Positions 28,312 to 37,085 of a stretch of 64,000 nucleotides of DNA are shown here, piece by piece; position 1 is the stretch's first letter; every line of letters begins with the position of its first letter. The stretch covers positions 1-64,000 of the forward strand of contig NZ_JAFCJJ010000020.1 of NCBI RefSeq assembly GCF_018131015.1. The letters are read 5' to 3'. The DNA comes from Bradyrhizobium diazoefficiens (lineage in GTDB: Bacteria; Pseudomonadota; Alphaproteobacteria; Rhizobiales; Xanthobacteraceae). The notes under the pieces were generated by a model. That model had not been told where the DNA came from. It was given only the letters and a program-made list of their open reading frames with translations, and did no database searches. Made by a program: the position numbers and the translations under genes.

Positions 28312-28838
28312 CGAGATTGCCGTTCATCATCGTGCTTGCCGGGCTGCTCGCGGCCTGCGACCAGAACATGGATTCGCAACCGCGCTACAGCGAATATTCG
28401 CGCGCGCCGCTGTTTCGCGGCAGCGTGCTGCGGCCGCCTCCGGCAAACACGGTCGCGCGCGACGATCTGGAACGGGAGAAGGCGGCCAGCACCAAGCCTG
28501 CGCTCTCGGCAGAACTGCTGGCGCGAGGGCGGGAGCGCTTCGGCATCTTCTGCTCGCCCTGCCACGGTGCCGGCGGCGACGGGACTGGCATCGTCGTCCA
28601 GCGCGGCATGCCGCGCCCGACGAGCTATCACGACGAACGGCTGCGCACCGCGGAGGATCAGTATTTCTTCGACGTCATCACTCTCGGCCACGGCGCGATG
28701 TATTCCTATGCGGCCCGCGTGCCGCCGGCCGATCGCTGGGCGATCGTCGCCTATATCCGCGCCCTTCAGCTCAGCCGTCACGCCTCCCTCGACGATGTGC
28801 CGGTGGACGAGCGCGCCCGGCTGGAGCGCCAGCCATGA
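28308..28838 (+). CDS. actE: alternative complex III subunit E, monoheme cytochrome c lipoprotein
   Basis: A 176-aa lipoprotein. The signal ends in a lipobox (LLAAC, Cys about residue 17), and a class I cytochrome c domain follows with CSPCH and a probable axial Met in HGAMYSYA. It overlaps both neighbours by 4 bases. In ACIII this subunit is the electron exit towards the heme c of the partner oxidase, here the domain fused to subunit II. Confidence 0.94.
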   Translation: MTRLPFIIVLAGLLAACDQNMDSQPRYSEYSRAPLFRGSVLRPPPANTVARDDLEREKAASTKPALSAELLARGRERFGIFCSPCHGAGGDGTGIVVQRGMPRPTSYHDERLRTAEDQYFFDVITLGHGAMYSYAARVPPADRWAIVAYIRALQLSRHASLDDVPVDERARLERQP

Positions 28839-29947
28839 GAGCTGCCAGCAGTGCAAGAGGCGTGGTTGCGGTTATAGCGGGCCTGGTCCTTATCGCCGGC
28901 TTCGTTGTCGATGCCCGCTCGACCACTGCTGCCTATCTCGTCGCCTGGAGCGCCTGGGGCGCCATTCCGATCGGCGCGCTGGTTGTGTTCATGACCAGCT
29001 ATTTGGTGCGGCGCCGCTGGACCGGGACGCTGCATCCGACCTTCGTCGCGACGACCGGCATCCTTCCCGTTGCCGCGCTGACGTTCATTCCCGTCCTGCT
29101 CTTCATGAGGGAGATCTATCCGGCGATCGCCGACGGGGCGTCATTGCCGCCGTTCAAGGCGCACTGGTTCGTGCCGTGGTTCTTCGCGCTGCGGGCCGTG
29201 CTCTATTTTCTGATCTGGATCGGGCTCGCTGCATGGCTCCGGCGCGCCTGGCGCAATGACGAGGCCATGGCGCGCGCGGCCTCGGTCGGATCGATCGTGT
29301 GGACGCTGACCGTGTCGTTTGCCGGGGTCGACTGGCTGGAATCGCTGGAGCCCCGGTTTCATTCGTCGATCTATGGCCTGATCTATCTCAGCTTCCTGCT
29401 GGTGAACGGAACGGCCTTCGTCATCGCGGCCGGCCTTCTCTCGATGCGGAGCATCGGACCGAGCCGCGGCTATAGCGGCCTGCTGCTCTCGGTGCTCCTG
29501 CTGTGGTGCTACCTCCACGCCATGCAGTACATCGTGATCTGGTCGGGCAACATCCCCAAGGAGGTGACCTGGTATCTGGCGCGATCGGACAATGGCTGGC
29601 AATTCGTGCTGGCGGCGCTTTCATTCGGGCAATTCGTGTTTCCGTTCTGCGCGATGCTCAGCAGCCGGGTGCGATCGGACCCGCATTGGCTGCTGGCGTT
29701 GTGCGGGTTGACGCTGGCGATGCGCTGGCTCGAAGCCGCGATCCTGATCTTGCCGGCCATCCACGGGCTCTCCGTGACAGTCACCGGCGCGATGCTGCTC
29801 GCGGCCGCGCTCTTCCTCGGCACGGTGTTCTGGCTGGCGTTCGACAGGGCTCTCGCGCGGCAGACGGAGGAGCGGAAGCCGCTTGGTGCTATCTGGTGGC
29901 GCGCTCGCGCCGAAGCAGGAGCCCGATCAGCAGGGCAAGGACGATGA
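28835..29947 (+). CDS. actF: alternative complex III subunit F, NrfD-like membrane protein
   Basis: A 370-aa membrane protein with about ten helices, a paralogue of ActC. Visible landmarks are FVDWLESLEP-like sequence at 29328-29355 (GVDWLESLEPRFHSSIYGL) and LLWCYLHAMQYIVIWSGNIP, both typical of ActF. It starts at ATGA shared with actE. Its last 59 bases overlap, tail to tail, the convergent SCO gene. A structural/energy-coupling role is inferred from the family. Confidence 0.93.
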   Translation: MRAASSARGVVAVIAGLVLIAGFVVDARSTTAAYLVAWSAWGAIPIGALVVFMTSYLVRRRWTGTLHPTFVATTGILPVAALTFIPVLLFMREIYPAIADGASLPPFKAHWFVPWFFALRAVLYFLIWIGLAAWLRRAWRNDEAMARAASVGSIVWTLTVSFAGVDWLESLEPRFHSSIYGLIYLSFLLVNGTAFVIAAGLLSMRSIGPSRGYSGLLLSVLLLWCYLHAMQYIVIWSGNIPKEVTWYLARSDNGWQFVLAALSFGQFVFPFCAMLSSRVRSDPHWLLALCGLTLAMRWLEAAILILPAIHGLSVTVTGAMLLAAALFLGTVFWLAFDRALARQTEERKPLGAIWWRARAEAGARSAGQGR

Positions 29948-30692
29948 CAGAGATCGAGGACGTCGCGATCAGCAGCCGCCGCGCCGCGAGCGTATAGGTG
30001 CCGCTGGCGGGATCGAAGCCGTAGCAGAGCAGATGGACCTGGTCGGTCCAGCGCCCGACATGCCCCTGGCCCGCTTCGACCAGGGCAAGGCGCAGGCTGG
30101 CGGCATCGACGGAGAGGGCCGAGAGCGCCCGTGAAATCCGCCCATCCCGCGTCACCACGAAGGCGGCAGCAGGATGGGCGAATTGGTCATGCTCGCGGTC
30201 GTAGACGGCCTGCACGCCGAATGCCTCGGTCAAGGTGCTGACATCCGCCGCTTCCGTTCGCAGGAATACGCTGTGATCGGCGAGCCCGCCCCTTGGGCTG
30301 AGCTGCGCAGTCTTCATGGCCAGCGCCTGAGCGGACGTGTCCCTGGGATCGAAGCCGACGACGATGAGCCGAAAGTCATTGCCGGCGTTCAGACCTGTAT
30401 CGGCGAGCGCATTCGACACGATCGATATCGCCGGTCCGCACAGCGTTTCGCAGCTGTAATCGGCCAGGATCCAGACGGTTGCGACGCCGCGAAGCCAATC
30501 CTGCAGCTTCGCGCTGCGATCCGACAGATCGGTCATCCGGACTTGCAAGGGCAGTTGCGTGTTGACGCGAGGGGCGAGCGCGACCTGTGCGAGCTGCGAA
30601 CTGGAAATCGCCGCTCGCGCCGGCAGCGGCGTGGCGATCCACGCGACAAGCGCCAGTATCCATCCAGCGATCTGCGCGCGGGGCGAACTCAT
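29889..30692 (-). CDS. SCO1/SenC family copper chaperone with C-terminal anchor
   Basis: A 267-aa thioredoxin-fold protein exported by an N-terminal signal (cleavage near ATPLPARAA). The copper-binding pair is CETLC, and the distal His lies in FAHPAAAFVV. A C-terminal extension holds HLLCYGFDP and then one membrane helix before an Arg-rich end, a form seen beside ACIII/caa3 clusters. It would metallate the CuA site of subunit II. I use the ATG at 30692; ATG 30737 is an alternative. It converges on actF with a 59-base overlap. Confidence 0.9.
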   Translation of the reverse strand: MSSPRAQIAGWILALVAWIATPLPARAAISSSQLAQVALAPRVNTQLPLQVRMTDLSDRSAKLQDWLRGVATVWILADYSCETLCGPAISIVSNALADTGLNAGNDFRLIVVGFDPRDTSAQALAMKTAQLSPRGGLADHSVFLRTEAADVSTLTEAFGVQAVYDREHDQFAHPAAAFVVTRDGRISRALSALSVDAASLRLALVEAGQGHVGRWTDQVHLLCYGFDPASGTYTLAARRLLIATSSISVIVLALLIGLLLRRERATR

Positions 30693-30849
30693 GGGCTTGT
30701 CGATCCGGCAGGGGAACAGCAAAAATCTGCCTCGCATCCGACGATCGTTGGAACGAACCCGTGCGCTTGGTAATGGTTCCAGGAGGCAGCCCCCACATGG
30801 GATCGTCGCGGTTCCAGCCTCGTTATCCCCCTTACGGCATCGGTAGCGA

Positions 30850-33385
30850 ATGATGGATGACAAGGTTTACAAGCTGGAACGGCGCACCGGGCAATCGGCT
30901 CCCGGCTTGGTCAGGGTGCGCGGCGCCCGCGAGCACAATCTGAAAAACATTGACGTCGACATTCCGCGCGACGCGCTGGTCGTGTTCACCGGCGTCTCCG
31001 GTTCCGGAAAATCGTCCCTGGCGTTCGGCACGCTGTACGCCGAGGCGCAGCGGCGCTACCTGGAATCGGTCTCACCCTACGCCCGGCGCCTGTTTCATCA
31101 GATGGCCGTTCCCGAGGTCGACGAGGTCGAGGGGCTGCCGCCGGCCGTCGCGCTCCAGCAGCAGCGGGGATCACCGACCACGCGATCCAGCGTCGGCAGC
31201 GTCACGACGCTCTCGAACCTGTTCCGGATGCTCTATTCGCGCGCCGGCGACTATCCGAAATCGCAGCCTCTGCTTTATGCAGAGTCCTTCTCGCCCAATT
31301 CCGCAGAAGGCGCCTGCCCGAAATGTCACGGTCTCGGCCGCGTCTATGACGTGACCGAACGCTCGATGGTGCCGGACGATACCCTCACCATCCGCGAGCG
31401 CGCCGTCGCGGCCTGGCCGACGGCGTGGCATGGCCAGAACCTGCGGGATATCCTGACGACGCTCGGCTACGACGTCGACACGCCCTGGCGCGAGCTTCCC
31501 AGGAAGGCGCGAAACTGGATCCTGTTCACGGATGAGCAGCCCACGGTGCCGGTCTATGCAGGCTACGACGCCGGGGAAGTCCGAAGAGCGCTGCGGCGGA
31601 AGGAAGAGCCGAGCTACCAGGGCACGTTCACCGGCGCTCGACGCTACGTCATGGAGACGTTCGCCAATACGACCAGCGCGATGATGAAGAAGCGCGTCTC
31701 GCAGTTCATGCTGAGCACCGAATGCCCGGCCTGCCACGGCAAGCGGCTGAAGCCCGAGGCGCTCTCCGTCAAGTTCGCCGGCATGGATATCGCCGACATG
31801 GCGCGCGTTCCCTTGAAGCAGCTGGCAGGGCTGATGGGACCCTATTGCGCCGGTACAGGCGGCAAACAAAGCGGCCACCCGGAAAAGGCCATCGTCGTGC
31901 AGCGGATCGCGCAGGACCTCACCGCGCGGCTTGGCGTGCTGCTCGACCTTGGTCTTGGCTATCTCACGCTGGAGCGGAGCACGCCGACCTTGTCTCCGGG
32001 CGAGCTCCAGCGCCTGCGTCTGGCGACACAGGTGCGCTCCAATCTGTTCGGCGTGGTCTATGTTCTCGACGAGCCGTCGGCCGGCCTTCACCCCTCTGAC
32101 ACCGAGGCGCTGCTGCGCGCGCTCGACAGGCTGAAGGCGGCGGGAAACTCGCTCTTCGTCGTCGAGCACGAGCTGGACGTCGTGCGCCGTGCCGACTGGA
32201 TCGTCGATGTCGGGCCGGACGCGGGCAAGCATGGCGGCGAAATCCTCTACAGCGGCCCGGTTGACGGGCTGAAAGCGGTCGAGAAATCGCGCACTGCAAG
32301 ATACCTGTTCAGAGCGGCGGTACAGCCCGAACCGAAGGGGCGGAGGCCGCACGGGTGGCTCAAGCTGAGCGGCGTCACGCGGAATAATCTGAGGAATGTC
32401 GACGCGGCGTTTCCGTTGGGTGTGCTGACGACGGTCACCGGCGTATCGGGATCGGGCAAGTCCAGCCTCGTCAGCCAGTTCCTTGTCGAGGCGCTGAGCG
32501 GGCATTTCGGACAGTCTCATGCGCCGGACGAACCTCACGAGGACGCCCTTGAACGCACGCCGGTCGGGACCTCGAGTGGCAAAATCACGGAAGGGCTCGA
32601 TCGGCTGAAACGGCTGGTCGTCGTGGACCAGAAGCCGATCGGGCGGACGCCACGCTCCAATCTTGCGACCTATACCGGCCTCTTCGACGACGTGCGAAAG
32701 CTCTTCGCCCAGACCAAAGAGGCGCGCCGGCGCCGGTTCGATGCCGGACGTTTCTCCTTCAACCTGCCGAAAGGGCGCTGCCCGAATTGTCAGGGCGAGG
32801 GGTTCGTCTGCGTCGAACTGCTGTTCCTGCCGAGCGTCTACGCGCCTTGTCCCGAGTGCCAGGGCGCGCGCTACAATCGGGACACGCTGCAGATCAAGCT
32901 CAACGGCAAGTCGATCGCCGATGTTCTCGGAATGACCGTCGACGAGGCTCACGCCTTCTTCGTCGAGGAGTCCCACATTGCAAGATCGCTCGACGTGATC
33001 CGGCAGGTCGGGCTTGGCTACATTCGCCTCGGCCAGCCGGCGACGGAGCTGTCGGGCGGCGCAGCGCGTGAAGCTTGCCACCGAATTGCAGCGTACCCAG
33101 CGCGCCGGAAGCATCTATATCCTCGACGAGCCGACCACGGGGCTGCATCCCTCCGATGTCGAGAAACTGATCGTTCAGCTCAATGGATTGGTGGAGGCGG
33201 GCAGCACCGTCATCGTCGTGGAGCACGACATGAGCGTCGTAGCCGCAAGCGACTGGGTTGTCGACATCGGGCCGGGTGCCGGCGACGAAGGAGGCCGGAT
33301 CGTTGCGGCGGGTCCGCCCGCCGACATCGCGCGGCACAGGTCGAGCCGCACGGCGCCCTACCTGGCGCGGGCGCTGGAAGGGTAG
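30850..33385 (+). pseudogene. UvrA2-like excinuclease ATPase, frameshifted
   Basis: About 846 codons of a UvrA-class protein. Domain I has GVSGSGKSSLAF, zinc-finger Cys pairs (CPKCHG, CPACHG), a variant signature STPTLSPGE and Walker B VLDEPSAGLHPSD. Domain II has GVSGSGKSSLVS, zinc module CPNCQG...CPECQG and Walker B ILDEPTTGLHPSD. At about 33056-33063 the signature reads LSGG and then changes frame; the expected GEAQRVKLA needs five more bases (gaggc). The remaining 107 codons, including Walker B, continue in another frame to 33385. Without that frame the protein lacks the second ATPase half-site. This is decay or a sequencing error. Short UvrA2 forms have been linked to drug or DNA-damage tolerance; canonical uvrA is presumably elsewhere. 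Confidence 0.85.
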
Positions 33386-33457
33386 CAGCGCGAACGGCTA
33401 TACGGCCGCACCTTCTGGTCGCCCGTACTCTCGATGACCTGGCTCATCGACTCCCAC

Positions 33458-34393
33458 TCAGCCGCACGTCAGCACGACCTTGCCGGCGGTATGGCCACGC
33501 TCCACGGTCGCCAGCGCTTGCGCCGCTTGCTCGAGCGGGAACGTGGCCTGGATGTGCGGCTTCAGCTTGCCCGCGTCGGCCAGCCTTCCGATCTCCGCCA
33601 GCTCTGCGCCGTCGGGCTCGACGGTGTAGCGCATCGCGGTCACGCCGAGCGCGTTGGCGCGGTCCTGCGATGGCTCGGTCAAGGTCGAGATCAGGCGCCC
33701 ACCTTTCCGGAGCAATGACCAGGAGCGCTCGCGGGTCTCGCCGTCGATCAGGTCGAAGACCATGTCGAGGCTGGCGGCGAGTTCCTCGAACCGCTGGGTC
33801 TTGTAGTCGATCACCATGTCGGCCCCGAGCGATCTTGCGAATTCGACGTGTTCGGTCGACACGGTCGTCAGCACGCGGGCGCCCACGGCCTTGGCGAGCT
33901 GAATCGCGAAATGGCCGACTCCGCCGGACCCGCCGTGGATCAGGACCGTCTCGCCTGCCTTGAGCTTGCCGTGCCGAAACAGGCCTTGATAGGCCGTTTG
34001 CCCTGCGAGCGGGATGGCAGCGGCATGAACATGGTCGAGCGCAACGGGCATATCGGCAGCCGCGCGTTCGTCGAGGACGACTTGCTCGGCATAACCGCCG
34101 CCGAATACGGGGACCATGCCGAAGACGGCGTCGCCCGGTCGAAACCGTGTCGCCTGCGCGCCGCATTTCTCGACGATGCCGCAGACGTCCCGGCCGGGCG
34201 TGTAAGGCAGCCGATCCTCCTGAACGGAGGGGTACTTGCCCGACCTGATCTTGAAGTCGACGGGGTTGACGCTTGCAGCGCGGACGGACACCAGGATCTG
34301 GCCAGCGTCGGGACCTGATTGTTCGAGCTGGTCGACGCGCAAGGCGTCGTTCCCGCCGAACTGGTGAAATCGAACCTTGATGAGTTTTGCCAT
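33458..34393 (-). CDS. zinc-independent MDR-family oxidoreductase (quinone oxidoreductase-like)
   Basis: A 311-aa medium-chain dehydrogenase/reductase. The N-terminal GroES-like domain has VRAASVNPVDFKIRSG and PGRDVCGIVE. The Rossmann domain starts at VLIHGGSGGVGHFAIQLAK (about residue 150), which fits NADPH binding. Zinc-ligand Cys/His residues of alcohol dehydrogenases are missing, so a quinone/enone reductase role is likely. It is convergent with the uvrA-like gene. A near-match to an EcfG promoter (GGAAC-N16-CGTC) lies about 30 bases upstream but is not convincing. Confidence 0.88.
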   Translation of the reverse strand: MAKLIKVRFHQFGGNDALRVDQLEQSGPDAGQILVSVRAASVNPVDFKIRSGKYPSVQEDRLPYTPGRDVCGIVEKCGAQATRFRPGDAVFGMVPVFGGGYAEQVVLDERAAADMPVALDHVHAAAIPLAGQTAYQGLFRHGKLKAGETVLIHGGSGGVGHFAIQLAKAVGARVLTTVSTEHVEFARSLGADMVIDYKTQRFEELAASLDMVFDLIDGETRERSWSLLRKGGRLISTLTEPSQDRANALGVTAMRYTVEPDGAELAEIGRLADAGKLKPHIQATFPLEQAAQALATVERGHTAGKVVLTCG

Positions 34394-34804
34394 ACCGGCT
34401 GACGCCTCAGGGAGGCGAGCGTTCCTATTGATGTTCGCTGGCGGCGGGGTGATATCGTGATCGTGCGGCGTATGGTGAAGCTGGCTGCACGCGCCGGGAA
34501 CAGGTCAGATGTCAGCGCGTACCGATGCGTTGGTGTCGTGGGCAGAAACCGGAAAAATGACCCACGTCCATCGTCCCCGTTGCGTCCGGTTGTCACCCGG
34601 CGGTGCGGGGGGCAACGTTGTTATGCGGCTTTGGTTCGTCCTAGTGGTCGATAGCTGGCGAGATCCTGCCCATGCAGGAACCGCTCGCCGCGCCGGGGAT
34701 TGTTCCCCAGTTTCGACCGGACGTACTTGATAAGGCCCGGGACCTTGGAGCGTGCCTGCGATGCCGAGCCGGCCGGCTTCCGACTGTCGTTGATTGGCTG
34801 GAAT
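34394..34804. other. 410-base divergent intergenic region
   Basis: It lies between the oxidoreductase and the cation transporter genes. I see only a short ggggattgttcccc hairpin at about 34695-34708 and no convincing gene. I looked for a metal riboswitch in front of the transporter and could not recognise one. Confidence 0.5.
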
Positions 34805-35758
34805 ATGACGGCAGAGGGATCGTCGAAGACCATCGTCTATGCCGCGCTCGTCGGCAACACCCTCGTGGCGGCGACCAAGATCGCCGCCGCCGTCTGGACC
34901 GGAAGCTCGGCGATGATGAGCGAGGCCGTCCACTCCATGGTCGATACGACCAATGAGGTCCTGCTGCTCTATGGCTATCATCGCGCGAGCCGTCCGCCTG
35001 ACGAATCCCATCCGCTCGGCTATGGACGTGAGCTGTATTTCTGGAGCTTCATCGTCGCTCTGCTGATCTTTGCGCTTGGCGCCGGCGTCTCGCTCTATCA
35101 AGGCGTCCTCCACATCACCGCGCCCGAGCCCATCGAAAATCCCCTTGTCAGCTTCATCGTGCTGGGCCTGTCGTTCGTGTTCGAAGGCATTTCCTGGCTC
35201 TTTGCGCTGCGTCGCTTCCAGGCGGAGACCTCGCGTCTCGGATGGTACGAGGCCTTCGTCCGCAGCAAGGACCCTCCCGCCTTCATGGTGCTGCTCGAGG
35301 ACACCGCCGCGATGGTCGGCATACTGATTGCGACTGCCACGACTGCCGCGGCGGTGATGCTGGCCCAGCCGGTCTGGGATGGTGTCGGCTCGATCCTGAT
35401 CGGTGTTCTGCTCGCCATCACATCCATCGGGCTCGCGCGGGAGAGCAAGAGCCTCTTGATCGGCGAGCCCGCTCATTCGGAGCTCTCACGATCCATCCTC
35501 GACATCGCGCGGCATTCGCCGGGCGTGCTGCGCGCCAACGGGCTCCTGACCGTGCAGCTGTCGCCGGCCGAGGTCGTGGCGGCGTTAAGCGTCGAGTTTG
35601 CGGACGACAAGCGCGCCGACGACATCGAGCACTGCGTCGTCTCGATCGAAACCGAAATCCGCAAACAACATCCGAGCGTAGCAGCCCTGTTCATCAAGCC
35701 GCAGACGAACGCGCGATTTCACGCCGTCCGTGCCAGGCGCTGGCGCACCGGATCCTGA
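34805..35758 (+). CDS. cation diffusion facilitator family transporter
   Basis: A 317-aa inner-membrane metal efflux protein. Six helices are expected. Helix 2 has the conserved SSAMMSEAVHSMVDTTNEVLLL with metal-site Ser/Asp residues, followed by HPLGYGRELYFWSF. The second site in helix 5 is degenerate (FMVLLEDTAAMVGI, with EDTAA in place of HxxxD-type). A cytoplasmic C-terminal domain of about 95 aa follows. It exports a divalent metal (Zn, Co, Fe or Mn) against protons. The ATG at 34805 starts just before the first helix, and longer upstream frames lack support. Confidence 0.9.
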   Translation: MTAEGSSKTIVYAALVGNTLVAATKIAAAVWTGSSAMMSEAVHSMVDTTNEVLLLYGYHRASRPPDESHPLGYGRELYFWSFIVALLIFALGAGVSLYQGVLHITAPEPIENPLVSFIVLGLSFVFEGISWLFALRRFQAETSRLGWYEAFVRSKDPPAFMVLLEDTAAMVGILIATATTAAAVMLAQPVWDGVGSILIGVLLAITSIGLARESKSLLIGEPAHSELSRSILDIARHSPGVLRANGLLTVQLSPAEVVAALSVEFADDKRADDIEHCVVSIETEIRKQHPSVAALFIKPQTNARFHAVRARRWRTGS

Positions 35759-35826
35759 AGCTCCCCCGAGGAACCTCATGCGTCGCGTCGTTTTAAGGAG
35801 AGGGAGATCTTCGGGAAGGAAGATGC

Positions 35827-36000
35827 ATGCTGGAAGAGAAGCTCAAGGAAGCCATCCTCGACGAACTCAAGCGTCAGGCGGCCAACCGGCCGCAGGCGCT
35901 GAAGGTCGAAGGCACCACGGAGGAGCTGATCGTCAACGGAAAGATCGATCTTGCGGACCTTGTCATGGTGATCGCCGGCTCGGTTGCCGGCGGGCCGTAG
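35827..36000 (+). CDS. small conserved hypothetical protein, 57 aa
   Basis: A 57-aa protein (MLEEKLKEAILDELKRQA ... ADLVMVIAGSVAGGP) preceded by a good ribosome site (gggaagga). The first half is a charged amphipathic helix and the C-terminal third is hydrophobic. It lies 68 bases after the cation transporter gene and may be co-transcribed with it. I recognise no family. A GGAAC...CGTT pair upstream has a 14-base spacer, too short for a normal EcfG promoter. Confidence 0.6.
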   Translation: MLEEKLKEAILDELKRQAANRPQALKVEGTTEELIVNGKIDLADLVMVIAGSVAGGP

Positions 36001-36169
36001 CGCCAAGCATCGCCTTCAGTTTCAGCGCATCGGCGGTGCAGCGCTCTTCTGGTCGTTGTCGGGGTAAATCCGATCCGAACCTGTTTGCTGAATTTTCGTG
36101 AACTTTAACCTATGTTCCTGCGAAGCCGCCGCGAGCGGCGCAAAATCCTTCCATCAGTGGAAGGAATGC

Positions 36170-36367
36170 ATGATGGGATTGCGACGCAGACGATTCAAAC
36201 AGACGGACTCCCTTGAAGATCGGCTGGCGAGGTTCGCGCAGGATATGCGCAATCGCGCCGGGAAGGAGCCGCCGGGACTCGAGCGGAACCAGCTTCTGAA
36301 GCGTGCCTACAGCGCCGATCAGGCAGTCGAACTCGATCGGCAGCTGCGCGAACGGCATCAGCAGTGA
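36170..36367 (+). CDS. small conserved alphaproteobacterial protein, 65 aa
   Basis: A 65-aa basic protein with the RRRFKQTDSLEDRLARFA N-terminus and an NQLLKRAYSADQA-type second helix. It is the intact paralogue of the frameshifted gene at 15088. It is probably all-helical and its function is unknown. A ribosome site (ggaagga) precedes the double ATG. The intergenic DNA before it contains an AT-rich stretch that could hold its promoter. Confidence 0.7.
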   Translation: MMGLRRRRFKQTDSLEDRLARFAQDMRNRAGKEPPGLERNQLLKRAYSADQAVELDRQLRERHQQ

Positions 36368-36529
36368 GAGGCTGGCTTCAAGACGTGGGATGAGGGAACC
36401 CGGCCTTGCGGGGTGGCCAGCGTTCTGATGGTCAGCGCCCGGCGTGTCCGTCGCAACGCCGCTGAGATGCTATTCAGCACCACGCTTCGCGGCGCGAGCG
36501 TTACGGTCAAGGTGGCCATTCCGGGTTGC

Positions 36530-37075
36530 TCAGGAACTGACACCGGCCGTCGCGTGCTGGATCATCTCCTTGGCTCGACTTTTCACGGCCTGGACCCCTT
36601 TTGGAAAGCCGCTGCGGTTCGGGTACAGCTTGCGTCGTGCATCCGGCATTGGACGTCGCGGCTTGGTCTCCTGCGCGGCGCGGTAATCGAGCATCGCGAT
36701 GCCGCCGACCATGAGCAGCGCGAGCGCGATGTTGCCTTTCCTCGGGTTGTCCGGCGTCAGTCCGGACATCAGCGCGGCCGCATCGAGACCGTCGCCGCCG
36801 ACGCGCGCCCAGAGGCCCGCATTCTTTTCTACCGAGAGCGTCATGATCCCGGCAAGAATTTCCCGGACGCCGAAGGCGCGGACCAGGGTCTCGCTGCCTT
36901 CCATGCCCAGCGTCTCCGTGACGCGCCGGGGGGCGAACAATTCCAGGGCTCCGAGGCCGATGCTGAACCAGCCGAGCGCGCGCGCGAGCTGGTCTTCCGG
37001 CCGCTTCAGGCTCGGGCCGCTCTCGATGAGCTTCGGGTCGCCCTTGGAGCGCACGAGGTTGGAGAAATGAAACAT
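36530..37075 (-). CDS. hypothetical membrane protein following the zinc dehydrogenase
   Basis: A 181-aa protein. A soluble N-terminus (about 30 aa) is followed by helices at about residues 33-52 (ALGWFSIGLGALELFAP), 68-85 and 112-130, then a basic C-terminal tail. The pattern (LGWFSIGLG-ELFAPRRVTETLG, GVREILAGI) matches small membrane proteins often found with stress genes in rhizobia, sometimes labelled cyclase/dehydrase. It starts 10 bases after the dehydrogenase stop, so the two form an operon. Confidence 0.75.
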   Translation of the reverse strand: MFHFSNLVRSKGDPKLIESGPSLKRPEDQLARALGWFSIGLGALELFAPRRVTETLGMEGSETLVRAFGVREILAGIMTLSVEKNAGLWARVGGDGLDAAALMSGLTPDNPRKGNIALALLMVGGIAMLDYRAAQETKPRRPMPDARRKLYPNRSGFPKGVQAVKSRAKEMIQHATAGVSS

Positions 37076-37085
37076 GGTTGCTCCT

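Noticed and set aside
31171..33114. Long minus-strand frame opposite the uvrA-like gene
   Set aside because: Antisense shadow; the plus strand has the Walker and zinc motifs.
33386..33963. Continuation of the uvrA-like first frame to 33963
   Set aside because: After the frameshift near 33060 this frame is Arg/Pro-rich nonsense, mostly antisense to the MDR gene.
34394..34804. Metal riboswitch before the cation transporter
   Set aside because: No recognisable yybP-ykoY or NiCo core; only one short hairpin.
35770..35795. GGAAC and CGTT upstream of the 57-aa gene
   Set aside because: The spacer is only 14 bases, outside the 16-17 of EcfG promoters.
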